Of a stretch of 64,000 nucleotides of DNA, positions 45,717-54,222 are shown piece after piece. The notes below the pieces were generated by a model. The model was not told the DNA's origin and made no database searches. It worked only from the letters and a program-made list of their open reading frames with translations. The stretch comes from Rhizobium favelukesii (GTDB lineage Bacteria > Pseudomonadota > Alphaproteobacteria > Rhizobiales > Rhizobiaceae). The stretch is taken from positions 3,625,001 through 3,689,000 of the forward strand of contig NZ_HG916852.1 of NCBI RefSeq assembly GCF_000577275.2, read 5' to 3'. The position numbers and the translations under genes are program-made. How positions within the stretch are numbered: the stretch's first letter is position 1; every line of letters begins with the position of its first letter.

Positions 45717-46405
45717 TAAAGGTGCATCCCATCCTGCTTATGTTTGCGGATAAGGTGTATCAAATCCGGCATCGCGTCAAACACGGCTTCAGGCGAAAGC
45801 CGGTCAAGTTCAGCGCGATAGCCGGAAAAATTGGCGTGCGAACCACCGGTGAAGGCAAATACCGTCATGCCTGCGGCCTTCGCCGCCTCGATCCCAGCAG
45901 GGCTGTCTTCGACGACGACGCAATTTGCCGGATCGACGTTCATTTCGCGCGCTGCATGCAGGAAGAGGTCGGGCGCCGGCTTGCCATGCTTGACCATCGT
46001 CGCGCTGAAAATATCAGGCAGCCGGTCGATCAGGCCGGTGACCGTCAACGACAGGCGAATGCGTTCGACCTGACTTGAGGAGGCGACGCAACAGGGAATG
46101 CCGAGGGTGTCGATCGTCTCGGCGATCCCGTCCATCGGCTTCAACTCCTTGCGAAACCGGGCGTAGAGGTCTGTACGGATCTGCTCGAGGAATTCCTGGC
46201 CCGGGTGGACGTTGTATTCGGACTTCATCGTCTCGATCACCGTTGCGAGACTTCGCCCGAGGAAACGCCCGTAGACCTCCTCCTCGGTAATCGGAACGTT
46301 GAGATCGTTCATCGCCTTGACCAAGACGCTCACCGATATCGGTTCGCTATCGACAAGAACGCCGTCGCAATCGAAAATGACCAGCCGTGTTTCAGCCTCA
46401 GCCAT
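45716..46405 (-). CDS. HAD-family sugar phosphatase
   Basis: 229 residues. Catalytic nucleophile motif FDCDGVLVDSEP (Asp10, Asp12), motif II ASSSQ, Lys in MVKHGKPAPDLFLHAA and motif IV VVVEDSPAGIEAA are complete. The helical cap is inserted after residue 18 (subclass I, beta-phosphoglucomutase-like). A phosphosugar or polyol phosphate is the likely substrate; it may clear toxic phosphorylated by-products of the polyol pathway. It overlaps the kinase gene by one base. Confidence 0.87.
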   Translation of the reverse strand: MAEAETRLVIFDCDGVLVDSEPISVSVLVKAMNDLNVPITEEEVYGRFLGRSLATVIETMKSEYNVHPGQEFLEQIRTDLYARFRKELKPMDGIAETIDTLGIPCCVASSSQVERIRLSLTVTGLIDRLPDIFSATMVKHGKPAPDLFLHAAREMNVDPANCVVVEDSPAGIEAAKAAGMTVFAFTGGSHANFSGYRAELDRLSPEAVFDAMPDLIHLIRKHKQDGMHL

Positions 46406-46463
46406 GGTAGACCCAATCGCAATTGGTGCAGGAAGAACCCATCCGCCGGACGGGGCGGAGGCG

Positions 46464-46481
46464 GCGGCAGGAATGCCGCCA
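46464..46481 (-). terminator. Hairpin between mtlK and the HAD gene
   Basis: GGCGGC-AGGAAT-GCCGCC forms a 6-bp stem eight bases past the mtlK stop codon. Without a T-tract it is more likely an attenuator or mRNA stabiliser than a full stop. Confidence 0.4.
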
Positions 46482-46488
46482 CTGATCC

Positions 46489-47970
46489 TTACACAGCAAG
46501 CTTATTGTCGAGATAAAGCTGTAGGGTTTCACGCGTGCCCTTTTCCCACAAGGTTTTCAATGCGTGGGCGAAGCGCTTGCGGAACAGCTCGGATTTCGAC
46601 ACCGCGCCGAAGATGTCGTCGAAGGCGAGGAAGGCCATCGGATCATCCTTGGCCTTCAAAGCCGCCGCATGCAGCCGGTCGGCGCTGGCGTCGTTGAAGA
46701 CAATGTCCTTGCCACTATCCGTTTTTCCAGCGAAGTAGCGGCACCACAGTGCCGAAACCAACGCCAGGCCGACGACATCGCGGCCCTGGCTCAGATTGTC
46801 TTGCGTCGACGGCAGTATGAATTTCGGCTGCCGGTTCGATCCGTCCTGCGCCAGACGCGGGATCGTATCGGCAATTTTCGGATTGAGCAGTCGGTGCTCG
46901 ATCAGCGCGAAGTAGTCCGTCAGCGAGGTATCGGGAACCGGCGGAACGATCGGGATGATCTCTTCTTTTTCCAGCTTCGCCAAGAAGGCCCGGATCAACG
47001 GATCTTCCATCGAGTCGTGTACGAAGTGGATGTCCATCAGCGCTGCGGGATAGGCGATCGCCGCGTGGCCGCCGTTGAGAATGCGGATCTTCATGTGCTC
47101 GTAGGGCGTCACATCCGGCACGAAGGTGACCCCGACCTTCTCCAGCGCCGGGCGTCCGGCGGTGAACTTGTCTTCCAGCACCCACTGCTTGAACTCTTCG
47201 CAATAGACCGGCCAGTTGTCTTCGATGCCGAAGGCATTCTTCAAGAGATCGATTTCGCGCTGTCCGGTGGCCGGCGTGATGCGGTCGACCATGGCATTCG
47301 GGAACGCGACGTTCGCCTTGACCCAGTCGGCAAAGGCAGGATCCGAAAGCCGTGCTGTGCCGATAACGGCATTCGCGGTGACGACGCCGTTATGGGGGAT
47401 GTTGTCGCAGGACATGACGGTGAAAGGCACGATGCCCTTTTCCTTGCGCGCCTTGAGGCCGGCGACAACAAGGCCGAAGACCGTCTTCGGCTCGGCAGGG
47501 TTCTGGCCATCCGCAGCGATCGCCGGATGGTCGGGATTGAACTTACCAGATGCGTCGATGAAATAGCCGCCCTCGGTGATCGTCATCGAAACGATACGGA
47601 TCGTGGGATCCGCGAGCTTGGCGATGATCGTCCTGACATCGCCCACCGGCAGGATGTCGACCATCGGCGCGGTGATCCGCGCGGCGGTTTTGTTGTTGTC
47701 CTGCTCGACGACGGTCGTCAGGAAGTCTTGGGCGGCGAGCTTTTCGCGCATCGCTGCATCGGACGGCAGGATACCAGCGCCGACAAGCGCCCAGTCATGA
47801 TCCTGGCCCAGATTGAAAAGGTCGTCGAGATAGATGGCCTGATGGGCACGGTGGAAATTGCCCACGCCGAAGTGCACGATGCCCGCTTTCAGCGACGCCC
47901 GCTCATAGGTCGGTACGGCGGCCGTCTTTGCCGCCTCGGAAAGCGTTGCCAGCGATAGTTTGCACGTCAT
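46489..47970 (-). CDS. mtlK: Mannitol 2-dehydrogenase
   Basis: 493-residue polyol-specific long-chain dehydrogenase that oxidises D-mannitol to fructose with NAD; rhizobial enzymes may also use D-arabitol and sorbitol. The Rossmann region is IVHFGVGNFHRAHQAIYLDD, and the catalytic Lys-Asn-His set is the MKIRILNGGHAA motif. Its start lies 107 bp after the ATPase gene, in the position where smoS would be expected in related clusters. A GGACTGAAAC segment precedes the ATG. Confidence 0.93.
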   Translation of the reverse strand: MTCKLSLATLSEAAKTAAVPTYERASLKAGIVHFGVGNFHRAHQAIYLDDLFNLGQDHDWALVGAGILPSDAAMREKLAAQDFLTTVVEQDNNKTAARITAPMVDILPVGDVRTIIAKLADPTIRIVSMTITEGGYFIDASGKFNPDHPAIAADGQNPAEPKTVFGLVVAGLKARKEKGIVPFTVMSCDNIPHNGVVTANAVIGTARLSDPAFADWVKANVAFPNAMVDRITPATGQREIDLLKNAFGIEDNWPVYCEEFKQWVLEDKFTAGRPALEKVGVTFVPDVTPYEHMKIRILNGGHAAIAYPAALMDIHFVHDSMEDPLIRAFLAKLEKEEIIPIVPPVPDTSLTDYFALIEHRLLNPKIADTIPRLAQDGSNRQPKFILPSTQDNLSQGRDVVGLALVSALWCRYFAGKTDSGKDIVFNDASADRLHAAALKAKDDPMAFLAFDDIFGAVSKSELFRKRFAHALKTLWEKGTRETLQLYLDNKLAV

Positions 47971-48077
47971 GTTTCAGTCCTCTTGAAGGTCTTCGGGCTC
48001 GGCTGCGACCCCGGTATCGGCACGCCGGGCACCTTGTCCGGCGTTGCGCTTTCGTCCCCAACCCGGCAACAATGCGC

Positions 48078-49076
48078 TCAGATGGCGAGGCCGCCTTCGT
48101 TGAATTTGTGGATCCGCGTCTTGTCGGGCGTCAGATAGACGAGGTCGCCGGCCTTGGCCGGGAAATCGCCGCCGCCCCGCGCGGTAACATGGCCGATACC
48201 CTCGACATCGACATGCAGGAAGGTGTCGGCGCCGAGGTGCTCGGCGACCATCACCTTGCCCTTCCAGTCGCCGCTTTCGGTCGAAAGCAACATGTGCTCG
48301 GGCCTAACCCCGATCGTGTGCGCACCAAACTGCGCAGCATATTGGCCTTTCACGAGATTCATCTTCGGTGAGCCGATGAAGCCGGCGACGAAGAGATTGC
48401 GCGGCTTGTGATAGAGCTCGAGCGGCGAACCCACCTGCTCGATATTTCCACGGTTCAGTACGACGATCTTGTCGGCCATGGTCATGGCTTCCACCTGGTC
48501 ATGGGTGACGTAGATCATCGTCGTCTTCAGCTGCTGGTGCAGCTCGCTGATCTCCAGGCGCATGTTGACGCGCAGAGCAGCATCGAGGTTCGACAACGGC
48601 TCGTCGAAGAGGAAGGCCGAAGGCTGGCGCACGATCGCACGGCCGATCGCCACGCGCTGGCGCTGGCCGCCCGAAAGCTGTCGCGGCTTCCGCTCGAGGT
48701 AGTCAGTCAAGTTCAGAACCCGGGCGGCATCGGCAACCTTCCTGTCGATCTCCGCCTTGTCCATGTTTGCCATCTTCAGCGGAAAGGCGATGTTGTTGCG
48801 CACACTCATATGCGGGTAGAGCGCATAGGATTGGAACACCATCGCTAGACCACGTTCCGACGGAGCCTTTTCCGTTGCATCCCTGCCGTCGATGACGATG
48901 TTGCCGCCACTGACATCCTCAAGACCGGCAATCAGTCGGAGCAGGGTGGACTTGCCGCAGCCGGACGGGCCGACGAAGACGACGAACTCGCCGTCCTTGA
49001 TCTCGAGGTCGATCGAAGGGATGACCTTGGCTTCACCGAAGACCTTCGAAACTTTCTGAAGGGTAATGCTTCCCAT
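48078..49076 (-). CDS. smoK: Polyol ABC transporter, ATPase SmoK
   Basis: 332-residue CUT1-type ATPase. Walker A is GPSGCGKST, signature [16 protein letters not shown], Walker [12 protein letters not shown] and H-loop VTHDQVEAM. The C-terminal regulatory TOBE domain carries the shared GVRPEHM motif, as in MalK. Energises uptake of sorbitol, mannitol or related polyols through SmoF and SmoG. It starts 18 bp after smoG. Confidence 0.93.
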   Translation of the reverse strand: MGSITLQKVSKVFGEAKVIPSIDLEIKDGEFVVFVGPSGCGKSTLLRLIAGLEDVSGGNIVIDGRDATEKAPSERGLAMVFQSYALYPHMSVRNNIAFPLKMANMDKAEIDRKVADAARVLNLTDYLERKPRQLSGGQRQRVAIGRAIVRQPSAFLFDEPLSNLDAALRVNMRLEISELHQQLKTTMIYVTHDQVEAMTMADKIVVLNRGNIEQVGSPLELYHKPRNLFVAGFIGSPKMNLVKGQYAAQFGAHTIGVRPEHMLLSTESGDWKGKVMVAEHLGADTFLHVDVEGIGHVTARGGGDFPAKAGDLVYLTPDKTRIHKFNEGGLAI

Positions 49077-49094
49077 GTTTGTCTCCCTGATGTC

Positions 49095-49925
49095 TTATTT
49101 CACCGCGCCGAAGGTCAGGCCGCGGACGAGTTGTTTCTGCGAGAACCAGCCGAGGATCAGGATCGGCGCGATCGCCATGGTGGAGGCTGCCGAAAGCTTG
49201 GCGTAGAACAAGCCTTCGGGGCTGGAATAGGAAGCGATGAACGCCGTCAGCGGCGCCGCTTTCGACGCGGTGAGGTTGAGCGTCCAGAAGGCTTCGTTCC
49301 AAGCCAGGATGATGTTGAGAAGCAGCGTCGAGGCGATGCCCGGGACCGCCATCGGCGTCAGCACGTAGATGATTTCCTTGGCAAGCGAGGCGCCGTCCAT
49401 GCGCGCGGCTTCCAGGATCTCGCCGGGAATTTCCTTGAAGTAGGTGTAAAGCATCCACACGATGATCGGCAGGTTGATCAGCGTCAGGATGATCACCAGG
49501 CCGAGGCGACTGTCGAGCAGGCCGGAGTTGCGGAACATCAGGTAGATCGGGATCAGCGCGCCGACCGGCGGCATCATCTTGGTCGACAGCATCCACATCA
49601 GCACGTCCTTCGTCCGCTTGGTCGGCGAAATCGCCATCGCCCAGGCGGCTGGAATGGCGATGATCAGGCCGATCAGCGTCGAGCCGAAGGAAATGATCAC
49701 CGAGTTCATGAAGTGGCTGAGATAGTTTGAGCGGCTCTGCACTTCCGTATAGCTCTCCGTCGTCCAGTGGAAGAACAGAAACTGCGGCGGCGAGGCGATG
49801 GCATCCGCTTCCGTCTTGAAGCTCGTCAGGAAGGTCCAGAGGATCGGGAAGAAGATCAGGATGCCGAGCGTCCAGGCGATGGCGGTCATGACCACCTTGC
49901 GCTGAGTTGTGACTTTTCTAGCCAT
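49095..49925 (-). CDS. smoG: Polyol ABC transporter permease SmoG
   Basis: 276 residues, about six helices, MalG-like. The EAA coupling motif is EAARMDGASLAKEIIYVLTP. The ATG at 49925 lies one base past the smoF stop, implying coupled translation; a longer frame extending to 50120 overlaps smoF and is unlikely. Pairs with SmoF to form the membrane channel. Confidence 0.92.
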   Translation of the reverse strand: MARKVTTQRKVVMTAIAWTLGILIFFPILWTFLTSFKTEADAIASPPQFLFFHWTTESYTEVQSRSNYLSHFMNSVIISFGSTLIGLIIAIPAAWAMAISPTKRTKDVLMWMLSTKMMPPVGALIPIYLMFRNSGLLDSRLGLVIILTLINLPIIVWMLYTYFKEIPGEILEAARMDGASLAKEIIYVLTPMAVPGIASTLLLNIILAWNEAFWTLNLTASKAAPLTAFIASYSSPEGLFYAKLSAASTMAIAPILILGWFSQKQLVRGLTFGAVK

Positions 49926-49926
49926 C

Positions 49927-50799
49927 TCAAGCCTCCAGATTCTTGCCGACAAGGCGCACGAGGAAGATCGCAACGATGTTGGCGAGGATGACCGCGACGA
50001 TACCGCCTGCCGAAGCGCCGCCGATATCGAACTGCAGAAGCGCCTGCACATAGACGAGATAGGTGAGGTTCGTGCTCTGCGTGCCGGGGCCGCCGTTGGT
50101 GGTGACCAGGATTTCGGCAAAGACCGAGAGCAGGAAGATTGTCTGGATGAGGATCACCACCGTGATGGCGCGGGCCATATGCGGCAGGATGATGTAGATG
50201 AACTTCGAAACAACACCGGCGCCATCCATCTCGGCGGCCTCCTGCTGCTCTTCGTCCAGCGACTGCAGGGCGGTCAGCAGGATCAGTGTCGCAAAGGGCA
50301 GCCACTGCCAGGCGACGATCAGAATGATCGAGAAGAGCGGCGCATTGGCAAGCCAGTCATAGGGCTGCAATCCAAGCGCCTTGGCGAGATGTGCAAAGAG
50401 CCCGTTGACCGGGTTCATGAACATGTTCTTCCACACCAAAGCCGCAACCGTCGGCATGACGAAGAAGGGGGCAATCACCAGGATGCGAACGATGCCCTGT
50501 CCGTAGATATCCTGGTTCAGGAGCAGCGCAAACGCGATGCCGCCCACGACAGTGATCAGGAGCACGCCGAGCACCAGCAGCAACGTATTGATCAACGCGG
50601 AGAAAAAGGCCGGATCGGTGAGGAAATATTTATAGTTCAGGAAGCCGACGAAGGTTTCCATGCCCGGGCTGAGCAAATTGTAGTTCAGCGTCGAAAAATA
50701 GATCGTCATCGCGAGCGGGACGATCATCCACAGGAAGAGCAGCACAACGGACGGTGCGATCATCATTCGCGCTGCGGAGCGGGTGTGTAACGTTGCCAT
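49927..50799 (-). CDS. smoF: Polyol ABC transporter permease SmoF
   Basis: 290 residues with about six helices, MalF-like. The EAA coupling motif is EAAEMDGAGVVSKFIYIILP. A short basic N-terminus (TLHTRSAARM) precedes the first helix. It lies 135 bp after smoE, a gap with two hairpins that could lower permease expression relative to the binding protein. Confidence 0.92.
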   Translation of the reverse strand: MATLHTRSAARMMIAPSVVLLFLWMIVPLAMTIYFSTLNYNLLSPGMETFVGFLNYKYFLTDPAFFSALINTLLLVLGVLLITVVGGIAFALLLNQDIYGQGIVRILVIAPFFVMPTVAALVWKNMFMNPVNGLFAHLAKALGLQPYDWLANAPLFSIILIVAWQWLPFATLILLTALQSLDEEQQEAAEMDGAGVVSKFIYIILPHMARAITVVILIQTIFLLSVFAEILVTTNGGPGTQSTNLTYLVYVQALLQFDIGGASAGGIVAVILANIVAIFLVRLVGKNLEA

Positions 50800-50856
50800 G
50801 GCGATGACCGATCCTGTTCAAAGAGGCAGACGACTGCAGGACAGCTGAGACAAAGG

Positions 50857-50919
50857 GGGTCGCCGACGCAGTTTGGGCATTCGGCGACCCAGATGGGCGG
50901 GGAGGTCAAACGCCCCGCC
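50857..50919 (-). terminator. Two hairpins between smoE and smoF (likely attenuator)
   Basis: A 7-bp stem GGCGGGG (50896-50902) / CCCCGCC (50913-50919) follows the smoE stop at once, and a 9-bp stem GGGTCGCCG (50857-50865) / CGGCGACCC (50882-50890) comes next. They lack a long T-tract. Such structures after binding-protein genes often let the first gene be expressed above the permease genes. Confidence 0.7.
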
Positions 50920-50934
50920 TTCTCAGGAGGTTAT

Positions 50935-52245
50935 CTATTTGATGTAACCAGCCTTGGTCATTTCACGGGTCGTCAGCTGCTGCGCGCTCTGCAGCGCCTG
51001 ATCGACCGAGACCTGTCCTGCAAGAGCTGCTGAGAACTGCTGGCCGACGGCCGTGCCGATGCCCTGGAATTCAGGGATAGCGACGAACTGGACACCGACG
51101 TAGGGGACCGGCTTGACGGTCGGCTTGGTCGGGTCAGCCGCGTTGATGCTGTCGATCGTCATCTTGGCGAAAGGCGCGGCTTTCTGGTAGTCGGCGTTCG
51201 CATAGAGCGAAGAGCGCGTGCCGGGAGGTGCATTCAGCCAGCCGTCCTTCTCGGCGACGAGCTTGGTGTAATCCTTGCTCGTTGCCCAAGCGACGAATTT
51301 CTCGGCTGCTTCGACCTTCTGCGAGCTCGCCGGAATTGCAAGGCTCCAGGCCCAGAGCCAGTTGCCGCGCTTGCCGAGGCCCTTATCCGGAGCCAGAGCG
51401 AAGCCGACCTTGTCGGCGACGGTGGATTCCTTCGGGTTGCTGACGAAGGAGGCAGCAACGGTCGCGTCGATCCACATGCCGCATTTGCCGGTCTGGAAGA
51501 GCGCCAGGTTTTCATTGAAGCCGTTCGAGGATGCACCGGGAGGTCCAGCTTCCTTCATCAGGTTGACGTAGAAGTTCAACGTGTCCTTCCACTCCGGCTG
51601 ATCGAACTGCGGCTTCCACTGCTCATCGAACCAGCGGGCTCCGAAAGAGTTCGACATAGCCGTCCGGAAGGCCATGTTTTCACCCCAGCCAGCCTTGCCG
51701 CGCAAGCAGATGCCGTAGATTTCCTTGTCCTTGTTGGTGATCTTCTTCGCGGCTTCCGCGATGAAGTCCCAGGTCGGCGCGTCAGGCATCTTCAGGCCGG
51801 CGGCTTCGAACAGGTCCTTGCGGTACATGACCATCGAGCTTTCGCCGTAGAACGGCGCTGCATAGAGCTTGCCGTCTGCGGTCAGGCCGCTGCGGATTGC
51901 CGGCAACAGGTCGTCGGCATCGTAATCTGCGCCGAGGTTGTCGAGCGGCAGAAGCCAGCCCTGCTTGGCCCAGATCGGAACTTCATACGTACCGATCGTC
52001 ATAACGTCGTATTGGCCACCCTTGGTCGCGATGTCGGTCGTAACCTTCTGGCGCAGGACGTTTTCTTCGAGTGTCACCCACTCGAGATCAATGTCGGGGT
52101 TCTTCTTCTTGAAGTCATCCGTCAGCTTCTGCATCCGGATCATATCGCCGTTATTGACGGTCGCGATTGTCAGCGTTTCGGCCGAAGCCATGCCGGCAAA
52201 CGCCAGTGCTGAGCAGGCGCCCAGCAGGAGAGTTCTCAATGTCAT
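50935..52245 (-). CDS. smoE: Polyol ABC transporter, periplasmic binding protein SmoE
   Basis: 436 residues with a Sec signal peptide (RTLLLGACSALAFAGMASA). The mature part is a type 1 extracellular binding protein (TLTIATVNNGDMIRMQKLTD, then AAPFYGESSMVMYRKDLFEA). First gene of the import operon, reading from a clear promoter at 52294-52322 with a 14-bp palindrome by its start site. Sorbitol and mannitol are likely ligands by gene context. The ATG at 52245 follows GGGAGGAA. Confidence 0.93.
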   Translation of the reverse strand: MTLRTLLLGACSALAFAGMASAETLTIATVNNGDMIRMQKLTDDFKKKNPDIDLEWVTLEENVLRQKVTTDIATKGGQYDVMTIGTYEVPIWAKQGWLLPLDNLGADYDADDLLPAIRSGLTADGKLYAAPFYGESSMVMYRKDLFEAAGLKMPDAPTWDFIAEAAKKITNKDKEIYGICLRGKAGWGENMAFRTAMSNSFGARWFDEQWKPQFDQPEWKDTLNFYVNLMKEAGPPGASSNGFNENLALFQTGKCGMWIDATVAASFVSNPKESTVADKVGFALAPDKGLGKRGNWLWAWSLAIPASSQKVEAAEKFVAWATSKDYTKLVAEKDGWLNAPPGTRSSLYANADYQKAAPFAKMTIDSINAADPTKPTVKPVPYVGVQFVAIPEFQGIGTAVGQQFSAALAGQVSVDQALQSAQQLTTREMTKAGYIK

Positions 52246-52280
52246 ATCTTCCTCCCAGAAGATGAGTGCGAGCATTCGCT

Positions 52281-52294
52281 TTGCTCATGAGCAA
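52281..52294. promoter_or_regulatory. Probable SmoC operator at the smoE promoter
   Basis: TTGCTCATGAGCAA is a perfect 14-bp palindrome. It adjoins the -10 box of the smoE promoter on its downstream side, so it covers the start site of transcription. A related pair, TGCTCA-N5-TGAGCA, occurs at 52388-52404. Confidence 0.7.
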
Positions 52295-52322
52295 TTACTC
52301 GCCTATGGGAGAAAAATGTCAA
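52294..52322 (-). promoter_or_regulatory. smoE operon promoter
   Basis: On the minus strand TTGACA (52322-52317), a 17-nt spacer and AGTAAT (52299-52294) form a good sigma-70 promoter about 50 bp upstream of smoE. Confidence 0.7.
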
Positions 52323-52387
52323 TCACCATTCGTTGCTGCATCAGCGAAGATGTAGGTTATCCATTTGAATTTAATGGAATATATATT

Positions 52388-52404
52388 TGCTCACGGCCTG
52401 AGCA
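52388..52404. promoter_or_regulatory. Second TGCTCA/TGAGCA site, overlapping the smoC stop
   Basis: TGCTCA (52388-52393) and TGAGCA (52399-52404) form an inverted repeat with a 5-bp spacer, covering the last codons of smoC. The half-sites equal those of the 14-bp palindrome 94 bp away, so the two sites could be joined by looping. Confidence 0.5.
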
Positions 52405-53344
52405 GATACTCAGCGGTGTCCTCATCGGTGATAAGCGCATTGATCTGATGGCCTGTTACAGCAGCCTTGATCGCCTTGAATTTGCGCTTGCCCTTGCCGA
52501 TTCCAATGACGGTCGACGACTCGCGCGAGGGGATCGACGCAGAGGCCACCCGCTCGTTGATCGGGTTGTCGAGAAGCTTGCCCTCGCCGTCGAATACCCA
52601 GCCGCAGATCTCGCCGACAGCGCCGTTGCGCATCAGCTCCATCATCTCGTCCTTCTCCAGGAAGCCGTCGACGCAAAGCGGTCCGTCGATGCCGAGCTCG
52701 CCGATTCCGACGAACGTCACGTCCGCCTGCGCGCTGATCTCCAGCGTCGAGCGGACGAGCTGCTGGCCGTGTAATGTTTCCCGCTCCTCCGCCGACGTCA
52801 CCAGGACTGGCAGTGGCATCGGGAAGTGCCGCGCCTTCACCGCGTCGGCCATGCTGAAGATGACGTTGTAATAGGCGGCCGAACCGTCGGGCGCGATGTT
52901 GCCAGTCAGCGACACAATACGATGGTTGGGACATTCGATGGCGGGCAGCTGATCGACCGCGGCCTTCAACGTTCGCCCTGTCCCGACCGCCAGCACGATC
53001 GGATCCGCCCGCTTCAGCCAGCGCTCGATTTCGGCCGCAGTTGCCTCCGCGATGCCGACGGTCGTCGAACTGGAGCCTGGGTCGCTTGGCACAACCTCGA
53101 CATGCTTGAGGTTGAACTTCTTGCGCACAGCATTGGCGAGTTCGAGGCAGGCGGCGATCGGATGGTCGAGCCGCACCTTGATCAGCCGTTCGGCAACGGC
53201 GAGCGACACCAGACGCTGTGCCGATTGCCGCGAAATCCCCATGGAAGAGGCAATCTCATCCTGTGTTCGCCCCGCCACGTAGTAGAGCCATCCTGCACGC
53301 GCCGCGTCATCCAGCCGTCCCGAAGTCTCGGATTTTCTTACCAT
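52391..53344 (-). CDS. smoC: SorC/DeoR-type regulator of the polyol operon, SmoC-like
   Basis: 317 residues. The N-terminal helix-turn-helix is YYVAGRTQDEIASSMGISRQ, and the remainder is a SorC sugar-binding domain (IVLAVGTGRTLKAAVDQL, VVGIGxGK-like ending in STVIGIGKGKRKF). It lies upstream of smoE on the same strand, as in other rhizobial smo clusters, with 145 bp between. It probably represses or activates the operon in response to a polyol or ketose. The ATG at 53344 suits the family; a longer frame to 53452 is doubtful. Confidence 0.87.
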   Translation of the reverse strand: MVRKSETSGRLDDAARAGWLYYVAGRTQDEIASSMGISRQSAQRLVSLAVAERLIKVRLDHPIAACLELANAVRKKFNLKHVEVVPSDPGSSSTTVGIAEATAAEIERWLKRADPIVLAVGTGRTLKAAVDQLPAIECPNHRIVSLTGNIAPDGSAAYYNVIFSMADAVKARHFPMPLPVLVTSAEERETLHGQQLVRSTLEISAQADVTFVGIGELGIDGPLCVDGFLEKDEMMELMRNGAVGEICGWVFDGEGKLLDNPINERVASASIPSRESSTVIGIGKGKRKFKAIKAAVTGHQINALITDEDTAEYLLRP

Positions 53345-53568
53345 CAAGTCTCTACCATGCTGAAAGGACCGGCCGTAGCCGACGCGAAGATGCCTATTGC
53401 GGCAGATCAAACCAGAATTCGGGCAAATGTCGAGTGCATTGAGAAATTGCACATCCTATTTTGACTTGCGGCGCGGTCGCTGGATGCCATCTGCTTGTCA
53501 TCTTTGTCGATCAAGGCTTGCTTGACCGAGGGTTGAACTGCGGGCTAACTGGCACCGAGGAAAAAACT

Positions 53569-54222
53569 GTGCGAATTCTGCTGGTTGAAGATGACAGAAT
53601 GATTGGTGGAGCAGTGCGGGATCACGTCATCGCGGCCAATCATGCCGTCGACTGGGTGCAAAATCTCGCCGATGCTGACGCCGCGGCTCGACCTGTCGAG
53701 TACGGGGTGATCCTTCTCGATCTTCAGCTCCCGGACGGCAGCGGCGTAGAGTTTCTTCGCCGCTTTCGCGAAAGAGGCCTGAAGACGCCCGTTATCATCT
53801 TGACGGCGCGAGACCAGATCTCGGATCGCATCGACGGGCTGAACGCCGGCGCCGACGACTACCTCGTGAAACCGTTCAATCTGGACGAGTTGGAAGCGCG
53901 CATCATGGCGGTGGCACGCCGCTATGACGCCAATCCGCATCCCGTGCTCCGCATTTCCGATATCGAGATCAACCGGCCCCTGCATCAGCTCTCCGTGGCC
54001 GGCGAAACGATCATCCTGACGAGCCGCGAATGGGCGGTGCTAGACCTCTTGACGGCGCGCCCAGGCGCGATCGTTCCGAAGGACCGGATCGAGGAAGCGC
54101 TCTATGCGTTCGGCTCGGAGATCGAAAGCAACACGGTCGAGGTCTATGTGAGCCGCTTGCGCAAGAAGATCGGCAAGGACAGGATCCGCACGGCACGCGG
54201 CATCGGCTACACAATCGGATGA
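53569..54222 (+). CDS. OmpR-family response regulator
   Basis: 217 residues starting at GTG 53569, 8 nt after GAGG. The receiver domain has acidic pocket EDD, phosphoacceptor Asp51 (LLDLQLPDG), Thr79 and Lys101 (DDYLVKPFN). The C-terminal winged helix spans about 125-217 (ILTSREWAVLDLLTARPGAI and SNTVEVYVSRLRKKIG). It overlaps the sensor gene by 4 nt (ATGA). No target genes are obvious; the neighbours include smoC and a sugar kinase. Confidence 0.93.
   Translation: MRILLVEDDRMIGGAVRDHVIAANHAVDWVQNLADADAAARPVEYGVILLDLQLPDGSGVEFLRRFRERGLKTPVIILTARDQISDRIDGLNAGADDYLVKPFNLDELEARIMAVARRYDANPHPVLRISDIEINRPLHQLSVAGETIILTSREWAVLDLLTARPGAIVPKDRIEEALYAFGSEIESNTVEVYVSRLRKKIGKDRIRTARGIGYTIG

Noticed and set aside
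44094..45719. A 541-codon plus-strand frame
   Set aside because: It is antisense to the FGGY kinase and has no family motifs.
46564..47958. A 464-codon open frame on the plus strand
   Set aside because: It is antisense to mtlK and has no recognisable domain.
47971..48077. Remnant of smoS between smoK and mtlK
   Set aside because: I translated the gap by eye and saw no short-chain dehydrogenase motif; it is too short for a useful relic.
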